From Panacagrimonas sp046594215 (GTDB taxonomy: Bacteria; Pseudomonadota; Gammaproteobacteria; Nevskiales; Nevskiaceae): a DNA stretch of 64,000 nt. Shown here in pieces: positions 17,137 through 24,920 of this stretch. The position numbers and the translations under genes were made by a program. The notes below the pieces were generated by a model that ran no database searches, was not told the origin of the DNA, and was given only the letters and a program-made list of their open reading frames with translations. The stretch lies in assembly GCA_046594215.1 (NCBI GenBank), contig JBKJPX010000022.1, positions 1 to 64,000 on the forward strand, given 5' to 3'. How positions within the stretch are numbered: the stretch's first letter is position 1; each line of letters opens with the position of its first letter.

Positions 17137-17385
17137 ATGACGTCCCTGCCGAGAATCCTGTTGCTGTCGCTCGCGGCCGCTGCGGCTTTGCCGCTCTCGG
17201 CACAGGGACCGCCCGCGCCGGCCTCGGCGGAAGTGCCCGCGCCCAAGAAGAAAGCGGACTCCGCCGAGAAACCAGAAGCTGCGAAAGTAGAACCTTCGGC
17301 AAAGGCCGCGAGCGCTTCGAAGGAGTTCAAGCCTTCGGAGGAAGTGTCACCCGACCAGGCCGTGGATTTTCCCGCCGACATCTGA
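17137..17385 (+). CDS. small secreted Lys/Ala/Glu-rich protein
   Basis: An 82-residue product with a clear signal peptide (ILLLSLAAAAALPLSAQG) followed by a low-complexity tail rich in Pro, Ala, Lys, Glu and Ser and a short acidic end (SPDQAVDFPADI). No Cys follows the signal, so it should be released into the periplasm. It starts two bases after the PEGA/SUMF1 gene and ends 11 bases before the ExbB-like gene, so it belongs to the same transcript. It resembles no family known to me. A small adaptor or a plug/linker peptide is possible. Confidence 0.65.
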   Translation: MTSLPRILLLSLAAAAALPLSAQGPPAPASAEVPAPKKKADSAEKPEAAKVEPSAKAASASKEFKPSEEVSPDQAVDFPADI

Positions 17386-17396
17386 ACCCCCACACC

Positions 17397-18209
17397 ATGC
17401 GCAAGCAATTTCCCGTCGAGTTCGTCTACCAGGTGTTTGCGCTGCTGATCTCCGTAGTGCTCGTGCACGCGATCTACACGGCGCTGATCCGGCCCCAGGC
17501 ACGGGCCTTCCTCGACGAGCTGGCCGTGAAGGTGCAGGCCGCTACCGGGACCGGCCACTACGTGGCGATAGAGCCCAACTTCTTCGTGATCGTGAAGGGC
17601 GCCGAGCAGGAGCTCGCGATCATCTTCGCGGTCTGGGCCTTCGCGATCATGGGCTACAAGTTTCGCAACGTGGCGCTCGAGCGCCGCATGTTCGACACCG
17701 AGATGGTCAGCGTGGCAGAGGGCGAGAGCATTCTTCCCGAGGACGCGCGATCGCATGCGCGCGCCATCGAGTCGCTGCCGGCGGATCGCCGCGATCGCCT
17801 GCTGCCGCGGCTGTACCAGACCGCGCTCAACCGCTTCCGCATCACGCGCAGCGTGCAGGACGCTTCCGAGGAAGCGCGCCGGCAGGCCGAGTCGGTGAAC
17901 GACCGTCTCGACGCCGAACTCGCGATCATCCGTTACATCTGCTGGGCCATTCCCTCGATCGGATTCGTCGGCACCGTGCGCGGCATCGGTAATTCGCTGG
18001 GTCACGCGCAGGCGGTGCTGCAGGGCGACATGACCGGCGTGACCGAGGCGCTGGGCGTGGCATTCAACTCCACCCTCGTTGCCTTGCTGCTGAGCCTGAT
18101 CACGGTGTTCCTGCTCTACCAGCTGCAGCTCGTGCAGGAGCGGCTCGTGCTCGACGCGCACCAGGATTGCGAGCGCAAGCTGATCCAGAACCTGCAGGCG
18201 CCGGTGTGA
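17397..18209 (+). CDS. MotA/TolQ/ExbB-type proton channel protein
   Basis: A 270-residue inner-membrane protein of the family whose pentamers carry protons and drive TonB, Tol or flagellar machinery. Four hydrophobic segments are visible, one more than in ExbB: FVYQVFALLISVVLVHAI, ELAIIFAVWAFAIMG, ICWAIPSIGFVGTVRGIG and NSTLVALLLSLITVFLLYQL. The GTVRGIGNSLG loop and the Ser-Thr pair at the start of the last helix match the conserved pore region. A large cytoplasmic loop lies between helices 2 and 3. No ordinary ExbD or TolR gene is next to it; the two downstream vWA proteins, with an Asp-bearing N-terminal helix, are the likely partners. Confidence 0.87.
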   Translation: MRKQFPVEFVYQVFALLISVVLVHAIYTALIRPQARAFLDELAVKVQAATGTGHYVAIEPNFFVIVKGAEQELAIIFAVWAFAIMGYKFRNVALERRMFDTEMVSVAEGESILPEDARSHARAIESLPADRRDRLLPRLYQTALNRFRITRSVQDASEEARRQAESVNDRLDAELAIIRYICWAIPSIGFVGTVRGIGNSLGHAQAVLQGDMTGVTEALGVAFNSTLVALLLSLITVFLLYQLQLVQERLVLDAHQDCERKLIQNLQAPV

Positions 18210-18237
18210 GCCCCGCTGCATTCACGGGTCGCCGCGC

Positions 18238-19518
18238 ATGAACGTTCTCGAGATCAACGACGCCGGTCTGCTTCTGAGCGACGGCACGCAGGTGCTGGCC
18301 GACAGCCCGGGCTTCGCGGCGCTCGACGGCAAGGCCCTGCTCGTGGGACCGCTGGCGCGCGCGCGCAGCCGCCTGGACCCGCGCCGCGCCTACAACCGCT
18401 ACTGGTACCAGCTCGAAGCGACGCTGCCATCGCCCGTCGCGAGCGCGCGTTCGCATGCGGACCTCGCCTTCGCACAGCTGCAGTCGCTGCGCGGCGCGGC
18501 AGCGGACCGGCCCTTGGTGCTCGCGGTGCCCGGCAGCCTGACGCGCGAACAGCTCAGCATCCTGCTGGGCCTGGTCGAGGCCAGCGGGCTCAAGGCCGAA
18601 GGACTCGTGGACGCGGCAGTGGCCGCCGCCAGCCAGGTCGAGACGGATGCCACCTGCCTCCACCTCGACGTGGAACTGCACCGCTACGTGCTGACCGTGC
18701 TCGAGGGCGGCGCCTCGATGTCCCGCGTGCGCGTGGATGAAATCTCAAAGCCCGGACTGACCGCGGTGTGGGATGCGCTGTCCAGGGTCGCCGCGCTGGC
18801 GTTCGTCCAGCAGACGCGCTTCGACCCGCTGCACACGGCGGGCACCGAGCAGACGATGTTCGACGCCCTGCCCGGCTGGCTCGCCTCGCTGAGCAGCGCG
18901 CCGAGCGCGGTGCTCGAACTCCCATCGGGCACGCGGATGCATCGCGCCAGCGTCTCGCGCGACGATCTTTCGAAGAGCCTGCTCGAACCCTTCGAGGACA
19001 TCGCGGCTGCGATCGATCGGCTCGGGCGGCCGCGACCGGTGAGCCTGCTGCTCAGCGCGCGCGCCGCAGGCGTGCCGGGCCTGGCCGAACACATCGAGCA
19101 GGTCACCGGCATCGCCGCGCAACGCCTGGATGCGCTCGCCCCGGCCCGCGGCGCACGCGCTCAGGTCGCGCGCATCGCGGTGCCCGGTGCGGGACTCGCC
19201 TACGTGACGCGCCTGGCCGGAATTCCCCGCAGTGCCGGATCGGCGCGTGAAGCGGTCGGCCCGACGCACGTGCTGATCGGCGACTACGCGGTGGCCCTGC
19301 CTCGCGAAGATGGCGATGTACCGCTCGCGCTCGAGCACCTGCGCGCAGGGCTCCCGGGAACACTGCGACGACTCGAAGGCCGGCTGTGGCTCGATGGCCC
19401 GGCAACGGTCAGCCCCGTGGTGAATGGCAAGACTGCGCGACTCCCGACACGCGTGGGCCTGGGCGATCGCATCGATTTCGAAGGCATCGTTCTGCGCCTG
19501 ATCGAGGTCCTGGCGTGA
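18238..19518 (+). CDS. actin/Hsp70-like protein with possible C-terminal FHA-like domain
   Basis: A 426-residue cytoplasmic protein. The N-terminus (VLEINDAGLLLSDG, then SPGFAALDGKALLVG) and the middle part (LVLAVPGSLTREQLSILLG, EGLVDAAVAAASQ, LHLDVELHRYVLTVLEGG) follow the layout of the actin/Hsp70 ATPase fold, although the phosphate loops are poor and ATPase activity is doubtful. The last 90 residues (HVLIGDYAVALP ... VVNGKTARLPTRVGLGDRI) look like a forkhead-associated or similar beta sandwich. The assignment is by pattern only. It sits 28 bases after the ExbB-like gene and overlaps the next start (GTGA), so it may be the cytoplasmic regulator of the complex. Confidence 0.6.
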   Translation: MNVLEINDAGLLLSDGTQVLADSPGFAALDGKALLVGPLARARSRLDPRRAYNRYWYQLEATLPSPVASARSHADLAFAQLQSLRGAAADRPLVLAVPGSLTREQLSILLGLVEASGLKAEGLVDAAVAAASQVETDATCLHLDVELHRYVLTVLEGGASMSRVRVDEISKPGLTAVWDALSRVAALAFVQQTRFDPLHTAGTEQTMFDALPGWLASLSSAPSAVLELPSGTRMHRASVSRDDLSKSLLEPFEDIAAAIDRLGRPRPVSLLLSARAAGVPGLAEHIEQVTGIAAQRLDALAPARGARAQVARIAVPGAGLAYVTRLAGIPRSAGSAREAVGPTHVLIGDYAVALPREDGDVPLALEHLRAGLPGTLRRLEGRLWLDGPATVSPVVNGKTARLPTRVGLGDRIDFEGIVLRLIEVLA

Positions 19519-20594
19519 AGCGTCGGCAGGAACTGCAGATCTTCAACATGTCCTTTCTGGACTGCATTTCCTGCGGCTTCGGTGCGACGGTTCTGGTTTT
19601 CATGCTGATGAAGCACTCGGCGCCGGTGCCACAGGCCATGGCGAGCATTCCGCAGGCGCAGGTCAGCGGCGACGAGGACAAGCTGCTCGACGACCGCCAG
19701 AAGCTGCTCGTTCTGCGCGCAGCGCTCGAGGATTCGCAGAAGGCGCAGGCCCTGGCGTCGAAGCAGGCCGAGCTGCTGCGCAAGAAGATCGAGGAGGCGC
19801 GCTCGTCCATGCCCCAGGACGTGCCGGGCAGCCAGGATGGGCGTGCCCGCGTACTGATCCTCGAGAACGAACTCAAGGTGCTGGAGGCCAAGGTCCAGGA
19901 ACTGAAGGCCGCTGCCGTCGATAGCGGCAAGGACGCGGCGCTGCACACCGAGGGTGAAGGGCGCCGCCAATATCTCGCGGGCCTGGACGTACGCGGCGAT
20001 CGCATCCTGATCCTGGTCGACACATCGGCGAGCATGCTTGCCGAGACCATCGTCGAGGCGATCCGCCGCCGTAACATGGACACCGCGGCCAGGCTGGCGT
20101 CGACGAAATGGCGGCGTTCCGTGGCGGCGGTCGAGTGGATCGCGTCGCAGATGCCGGCCGGAAGCCAGTTCCAGGTCTATGGCTTCAACGACGCGGCCAA
20201 GGCCGCGCTGCCCGATACCGCCGGCAAGTGGCTGCCAACGCGCGGGGACCAGCTCACCGCCGCCGTGAAGGCCCTCCGGCTGACGGTCCCGTCGGGCGGC
20301 ACCAGCCTGAACAACGCGTTCGGCGTGGTTTTCCAGCTCAAGCCGATGCCCGACCACGTCTACCTCGTCACCGACGGGTTCCCGACGACTGAGTTCGGTT
20401 CGTCGAGCGGCTTGGTCAGCGCCAAGGAGCGCCTGCGCCTCTTCAACTCCGCCATCGACCGCCTGCCCAAGCGCCTGCCGATCAGCACCGTGCTGATGCC
20501 CATGGACGGCGATCCGCTTGCCGCTGCGGGGTACTGGGACCTGGCGCGAAGTTCCGGCGGCGCCTACTTCGAACCCTCCACCGATTGGCCCTGA
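19515..20594 (+). CDS. vWA protein with ExbD-like N-terminal anchor (paralogue 1)
   Basis: A 359-residue protein. It begins with KRRQELQIFNMSFLDCISC and a hydrophobic helix containing CGFGA, placing Asp16 at the membrane entry as in ExbD/TolR. A coiled coil follows (residues 50-130), then a von Willebrand A domain with a complete MIDAS: DTSAS (from Asp169), the Thr in PSGGTSLN and the Asp in LVTDGF. The vWA domain should be periplasmic and bind a metal-bridged ligand. The start is GTG, overlapping the previous stop, because no ATG gives the conserved N-terminus. It is paralogous to the next gene at the N-terminus but clearly diverged in the vWA part. Confidence 0.85.
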   Translation: MKRRQELQIFNMSFLDCISCGFGATVLVFMLMKHSAPVPQAMASIPQAQVSGDEDKLLDDRQKLLVLRAALEDSQKAQALASKQAELLRKKIEEARSSMPQDVPGSQDGRARVLILENELKVLEAKVQELKAAAVDSGKDAALHTEGEGRRQYLAGLDVRGDRILILVDTSASMLAETIVEAIRRRNMDTAARLASTKWRRSVAAVEWIASQMPAGSQFQVYGFNDAAKAALPDTAGKWLPTRGDQLTAAVKALRLTVPSGGTSLNNAFGVVFQLKPMPDHVYLVTDGFPTTEFGSSSGLVSAKERLRLFNSAIDRLPKRLPISTVLMPMDGDPLAAAGYWDLARSSGGAYFEPSTDWP

Positions 20595-20603
20595 GCGACG
20601 TGC

Positions 20604-21602
20604 ATGATCAAGCGTCGGCATGAAGTCGCGGTGTTCTCGATGTCGTTCATCGACTGCATCTGCTGCGGCTTCGGCGCGATGATCCTGCTGCTGGTGCTGA
20701 GCCAGTCGCGGCCTCCGCCGATATCCGAGCCGGTGCCGCAGCCCGAGCACGGACAGACCGAGGAACTGCGCCTGCTCGGCGAGAAGACCGCCGGCGAACT
20801 CAGGGGTCTGGAGGAGGCGCTCGCGTCCAGCCGCGACCGCCAGAAGGAAGCCGAGCGCGAGCTCATCCGTCTGCGCACCACCTCCAATTCGACAAACGAA
20901 AAAACCACCGAGGCCAAGCTCGACACGCAGACGGTCGCCACGATCGAAGACCAGCTCACGACGGCCAAGCAAAGCCTCACCGAGGAGATGCGCCGCCTGA
21001 TGCAACAGTCCGGCAAGCGGGTGAAGAACGCACCCGTGGGCGGTATCCCGGTGGACAGCGAGTACATCGTGTTCGTGATCGACACCTCGGGTTCGATGCA
21101 GTCCCTGGGATGGCGCGCCCTGATCTCGACGATGACCGAGATCCTGGACATGTACCCCAACGTGAAGGGCATCCAGGTCATGAGCGACGAGGGCGCCTAC
21201 CTGATGAACAGCTACCGTGACCAGTGGATCCGGGACACGCCGGCGCTGCGCTCGCTCGTGCTCCAGCAGATTCGCAACTGGGCGCCCTTCTCCGACTCCA
21301 ATCCGGTGGAAGGCATCGAGGCGGCGATCCGGACCTTCGCGACACCTGACAAGAAGATCAGCATCTACGTGATGGGAGACGAATTCACCGGCGCGTCCGC
21401 GCTCTCGGCGCTCAAGCGCATCCGTCGCATCAATCCCAAGGACGCGAACGGCGTGCCGCTGGCGCGCATCCACGCGATCGGCTTTCCCACGACGTTCCAG
21501 AACGGCGGCGTCGGGATCACCGGCATCCGGTTCGCCAACCTCATGCGTATCATGTGTCGTGAGAACGGCGGAGCATTCGTGGGCCTCACCAGCACCCGCT
21601 GA
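20604..21602 (+). CDS. vWA protein with ExbD-like N-terminal anchor (paralogue 2)
   Basis: A 332-residue protein built like its neighbour. The N-terminus is IKRRHEVAVFSMSFIDCIC followed by CGFGAMILLLVL, with Asp17 at the membrane boundary. A charged coiled coil covers residues 50-135. The vWA domain has the MIDAS motif DTSGSM (from Asp160), with a Thr site later and YVMGDEFTG supplying the third loop. The two vWA genes are only nine bases apart, so equimolar products and a heterodimer are plausible, as ExbD acts as a dimer inside the ExbB pentamer. Family resemblance outside the vWA domain rests on the shared anchor motif; function is unproven. Confidence 0.85.
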   Translation: MIKRRHEVAVFSMSFIDCICCGFGAMILLLVLSQSRPPPISEPVPQPEHGQTEELRLLGEKTAGELRGLEEALASSRDRQKEAERELIRLRTTSNSTNEKTTEAKLDTQTVATIEDQLTTAKQSLTEEMRRLMQQSGKRVKNAPVGGIPVDSEYIVFVIDTSGSMQSLGWRALISTMTEILDMYPNVKGIQVMSDEGAYLMNSYRDQWIRDTPALRSLVLQQIRNWAPFSDSNPVEGIEAAIRTFATPDKKISIYVMGDEFTGASALSALKRIRRINPKDANGVPLARIHAIGFPTTFQNGGVGITGIRFANLMRIMCRENGGAFVGLTSTR

Positions 21603-21613
21603 GTCGAAGCGCG

Positions 21614-22333
21614 ATGCCGTACTCGGTACCAGCGGAGACGGTCTTGGAGGCAGCTTCCATCCAGGCAAAAGGCGGCGGCGCAGGCATCATTCGGCGCCGT
21701 GTCGCGCGCGGGTTCGCCACCCTGGCCTGCGCAGGAATGCTCGCGGCCTGCACGACCCGGCCGGTGATTCCGTCGAGCGAATTTCCGAAGCCGGTGCTGC
21801 GTAGGATCCCGGTCACCGTGGGCCTGTACATGGATCCCGCGTTCGTCGCCTACGTGCACCACGAAGTGCCTCCGGACGGCGGGCCGAAACAGGACGTCTC
21901 GGTGGGGCCTGCCTCAAAGGTGTTATTCAGCGAATTCCTCTCCGCGCAGTTCGCCAACCTGTTGGTGATCGGCCAGGCCCCGACTGCGCAGAGCGTCGCG
22001 CCCGGCGTGCAGGCGGTGCTGCAGCCCGTGGTGCAGGAGGTCCAGATCTCCAGCCCCAAGACGGACAAGGACCCGTTCCACGAGGCCTGGATCAAGTACC
22101 GGCTCAGATTGCTCACGCCGCAGGGACAGGAGATCACCACCTGGGAGCTGGCCGCTTACGGCAAGCAACGCGGCCAGGCGGTGGGCGGCACCAATTCCGC
22201 GCTCACCGCCGCCGTGCGCGACGCCATGCGTGACGCCGCCGCGGGGATGGCCCTGTTGTTTCGCGACGGCAATGCGTTTCGGGCGCGGCTCGCCGCAGCG
22301 ACGTCGGCGCCGGCAACGACGGCCACGCCATGA
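21614..22333 (+). CDS. predicted lipoprotein of the envelope cluster
   Basis: About 239 residues. A 30-residue positively charged lead precedes the hydrophobic core and lipobox LAAC, so the true start may lie further downstream than the ATG at 21614. The mature part has mixed strands and helices (RRIPVTVGLYMDPAFVAYV, VLFSEFLSAQFANLLVIG, VLQPVVQEVQISSP), similar in layout to outer-membrane assembly lipoproteins, but no family was recognised. Its last four bases overlap the next start (ATGA), so these two lipoproteins are made together. Confidence 0.7.
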   Translation: MPYSVPAETVLEAASIQAKGGGAGIIRRRVARGFATLACAGMLAACTTRPVIPSSEFPKPVLRRIPVTVGLYMDPAFVAYVHHEVPPDGGPKQDVSVGPASKVLFSEFLSAQFANLLVIGQAPTAQSVAPGVQAVLQPVVQEVQISSPKTDKDPFHEAWIKYRLRLLTPQGQEITTWELAAYGKQRGQAVGGTNSALTAAVRDAMRDAAAGMALLFRDGNAFRARLAAATSAPATTATP

Positions 22334-23004
22334 TCAGGTCGTCTCGCCTTATCGCCTTTTCCGTCGCCCTGCTCGCGAGTGGCTGCGTCACGTCCAAGGT
22401 CGAACAGATCCGTCAGAGCAACGGCAGCGTGACCATGGCGAGCGGGGAATCAGTGGTGGTTCTGGGCCGGCGCCAACGCGGTGATCGCGAGACCGAGAAG
22501 AGCTTCAACAAGTGCGTGTCGAAGTCGCTGGCGCAACGCAAGCTGCCGGTCTACACGGAACAGTCCTTTGTCGATGCCATCTTTCCGTGGATGGAGCCGC
22601 GTACGGCGCCGACCTCGTCCGATGGATTCGCGGCCCTGCTCGAGGATCCGGAGATCGCGCAACGGGTGCGCGCGACCGGCGTGCGCTTCATGGTGTGGAT
22701 CGACGGCCAGACGGATCGCACGGACGGCGGCGGCAGCGTGAGCTGCGGCATCCTGCCTCCGGCCGCCGCCTGCCTGGGCTTCGGCTGGTGGGACAAGGAG
22801 TCGAAGTACGAAGTGTCGGTGTGGGACGTGCAGACGCGTTCGTCGGTCGGGCGCATCAGCGTCAACGCCAGCGGCACGTCCTACCTGCCCGCGCTCATCA
22901 TTCCCATCCCGATGATCGCGCGTACCGAGGCCGCCGCCTGCGAAGGCGTCGCCGGACAGGTCGGCGAGCTGCTCATTCCCGTCACCACCAGGCCGAAGGG
23001 CTGA
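22330..23004 (+). CDS. predicted lipoprotein of the envelope cluster
   Basis: A 224-residue lipoprotein; signal RSSRLIAFSVALLASGC. The mature domain opens with VTMASGESVVVLGRRQRGD and contains KSFNKCVSKSLAQR and VRFMVWIDGQTDRTDG. This layout is seen in periplasmic proteins that bind nucleotides or peptidoglycan partners, but the similarity is weak. Two further cysteines (SCGILPP and AAACLGFGWW) may form a disulfide. It is translationally coupled to the preceding lipoprotein gene. Function unknown. Confidence 0.7.
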   Translation: MIRSSRLIAFSVALLASGCVTSKVEQIRQSNGSVTMASGESVVVLGRRQRGDRETEKSFNKCVSKSLAQRKLPVYTEQSFVDAIFPWMEPRTAPTSSDGFAALLEDPEIAQRVRATGVRFMVWIDGQTDRTDGGGSVSCGILPPAAACLGFGWWDKESKYEVSVWDVQTRSSVGRISVNASGTSYLPALIIPIPMIARTEAAACEGVAGQVGELLIPVTTRPKG

Positions 23005-23013
23005 CCCGCACCC

Positions 23014-23448
23014 ATGCGCCTGCCCGCGATCGTTTCGATGTTCGGCTACGCCGGCCTCGTGCCCTTCCTGCTGGGCCCTGCCTGGCTCGCGTTGTCGCCG
23101 GCCACGGTTCCCGACTGGCTCGACGCGGTCTGGCTGAGCTACTGCGCGCTGATCGCCGCGTTCATGGCCGGATCGCTATGGGGCTTCATGTTGCCCGCCT
23201 GCGAGGGCACGGCGGGCAAGGCCGGGCTGCTGATCGCGATGGCACTCATGCTGCTGACGTGGTTCGCCACCGCGCTGCCGTTTCGCGAGGCCCTGGCCGT
23301 TCTCGCGGTGACCTTCCTGCTCCAGCTCGCTGCGGACTTCTGGCGCGAGCGCGTGCTGGGGACCGTGGGCGGATATTTCTCGCTGCGCGCGACGCTCACG
23401 GCCGGCGTGCTGGTCGCGATGGGCTGGCGCTATTCGATCTCCGGGTAG
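23014..23448 (+). CDS. DUF3429 family membrane protein
   Basis: A 144-residue inner-membrane protein with five hydrophobic segments. It begins LPAIVSMFGYAGLVPFLLG and contains the family-typical FMAGSLWGFMLP. The DUF3429 family is common in proteobacteria and its role is unknown. It follows the second lipoprotein gene by nine bases, so it may be cotranscribed with the envelope cluster, but DUF3429 genes occur in many unrelated places and it may simply be a passenger. The island with diverged repeats begins just after its stop. Confidence 0.85.
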   Translation: MRLPAIVSMFGYAGLVPFLLGPAWLALSPATVPDWLDAVWLSYCALIAAFMAGSLWGFMLPACEGTAGKAGLLIAMALMLLTWFATALPFREALAVLAVTFLLQLAADFWRERVLGTVGGYFSLRATLTAGVLVAMGWRYSISG

Positions 23449-23955
23449 GCGGGCGAACAGCCTTTCGTTCGCCCACGCGGGTCGCGCCGCGTCGCGTCAA
23501 CGCTTGGGCAGATGAAGCTCGCCCACCCGAAGGATCGTGTTCTCTTCATTTCTGGCAGCGATACGACACGACTGCTATCCGAGCGTAATCGTACCCAACG
23601 AGCAAAAACCTGCACTTTTGGCCGCGCCAGGTGGACGATCCACCCCCCGCCCTGAGCTGGCGGACGGCTAGCCAAGACAGCTCCCGAATTCGCAAGCATC
23701 TGCAGCTCGATCCATGTTTGCGCGTCATGACGGCAACGAGCGACGGCGACAGTCCCGCGCGTGTGTGCTTCGGCGTACAGATCGGACTCCCATGAAGGGG
23801 CAGGCTCGCGCCTTGGAAGCGCCCGTCCGGTATGACGGAGCTTTCGCGGTGTTTCGCGAACCCTCACGGAATCCTGCCGGGAATGGCTCATAGGAGCCCA
23901 CGGCTTTCCGGCTCGCGCCGCGGTCCACACCCGACGACCTCGCTGGAGACTTCCC
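23449..23955. other. gene-free stretch holding left repeat of the accessory island
   Basis: Between the DUF3429 gene and the universal stress protein gene there is no convincing coding sequence. A minus-strand frame is open for 175 codons, but its composition is that of shadow or decayed sequence. The stretch contains the left copy of a 95-base repeat found again near 29.5 kb. Confidence 0.6.
23483..23577 (+). repeat. diverged direct repeat, left copy
   Basis: 95 bases aligning without gaps to 29422-29516, with about 12 mismatches in the first 65 bases and the last 30 identical (core starts ATTTCTGGCAGCGATACGAC). The copies are in the same orientation and bracket the stress protein, ATPase, cytochrome and transposase-relic genes, so they may mark the ends of an inserted island. 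Confidence 0.85.
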
Positions 23956-24807
23956 ATGACCTATTCCACCGTGATGACACACCTCGATCTGGGCACCTCG
24001 AACAGCAACGTGCTGTGCGTCACCGCAGATTTTCTGGCGCACTTCAAATCGCACGTCATCGGCATCAACGCCTGCCAGCCGATGCCGCTGAACTACGGTG
24101 ACGGAGGCCACTACGGCTTGGTCGATTTTCCGCCCCTGGACCAGATCGAGAAGGACCGCGCGGCGATCGAGAAGTATCGGAAGGACGCAGAGGTGGCACT
24201 CCGGTCCGCGCTGCTCGGCAAGGCTGCGAGCATTGACTGGCGTTCGGTCCTGGGACTTGAATCCCTGTCGGATTACATCGCGCAGCAGGCTCGCGCAGCC
24301 GACCTGCTGGTGATCAGTTCCAGCCAGGGAATGTCATCGCTGCCGTCGTCGCGCCGCGTGGCGATTGGCGAGCTGGTCATGTCGATGGGGCGACCGGTGC
24401 TTATCGTGCCGCCGGGCGAAAGCCGGCTCGACCTGGTGTCGGTGGTCGTTGCTTGGAAGGACACGCGCGAGGCACGCCGCGCGGTTGCCGATGCTGTCCC
24501 GATGCTGCGCAAGGCTGGCCGCGTAACGGTCGTAGAGATCGTTACCGAGGCGGATTTGCTGGCCGCCCGCAGACGCCTTGTGGACGTGAGCGGCTGGCTC
24601 TCAAGGCACGGCATTGCTGCCGAAGTGCTGGCTGTCTCCAGCAACGGCTCGGACGCTCGGCGTCTCGACGCCATCGCGGACGATCACGGCGCCGGCTTGC
24701 TGGTCGCCGGTGCCTACGGACACAGCAGGCTCAAGGAATGGGCGTTTGGCGGCGTCACCCGCGAGCTGCTGCTGGATTCCAAACGCTGCACGCTGGTCTC
24801 GCATTGA
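23956..24807 (+). CDS. universal stress protein, two-domain
   Basis: A 283-residue cytoplasmic protein with two tandem UspA-like domains. The second carries the ATP-binding-type signature GAYGHSRLKEWAFGG; the first is more diverged (SSSQGMSSLPSS). A Shine-Dalgarno GGAG lies seven bases before the ATG. UspA proteins with an ATPase neighbour are often part of oxygen-limitation or acid-stress modules. It is convergent with the P-type ATPase gene on the minus strand, 113 bases away. The physiological trigger cannot be read from sequence. Confidence 0.93.
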   Translation: MTYSTVMTHLDLGTSNSNVLCVTADFLAHFKSHVIGINACQPMPLNYGDGGHYGLVDFPPLDQIEKDRAAIEKYRKDAEVALRSALLGKAASIDWRSVLGLESLSDYIAQQARAADLLVISSSQGMSSLPSSRRVAIGELVMSMGRPVLIVPPGESRLDLVSVVVAWKDTREARRAVADAVPMLRKAGRVTVVEIVTEADLLAARRRLVDVSGWLSRHGIAAEVLAVSSNGSDARRLDAIADDHGAGLLVAGAYGHSRLKEWAFGGVTRELLLDSKRCTLVSH

Positions 24808-24920
24808 GCTCACCGATACGGGAAGTGGCCAGGCCATCGCGCCCAATTGCGCTTTCCAAACCCGACACGATCGCAGCGCACTGCCCGCGCCATCGCTCGC
24901 CCGGGTGAGCCTGGGCATTT

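Noticed and set aside
19284..21668. Very long open antisense frame across the vWA genes
   Set aside because: It is a by-product of GC-rich codon use. The plus-strand frame has clear vWA and anchor motifs, and the antisense product has none.
9903..23004. Zorya-type anti-phage defence system
   Set aside because: An ExbB/MotA-like protein is present, but there is no ZorB OmpA-type partner, nuclease or helicase, and the rest of the cluster is envelope-type.
23430..23957. Minus-strand frame of 175 codons before the stress protein gene
   Set aside because: No family features, no Shine-Dalgarno, and part of it is repeat sequence, so I treat it as non-coding.
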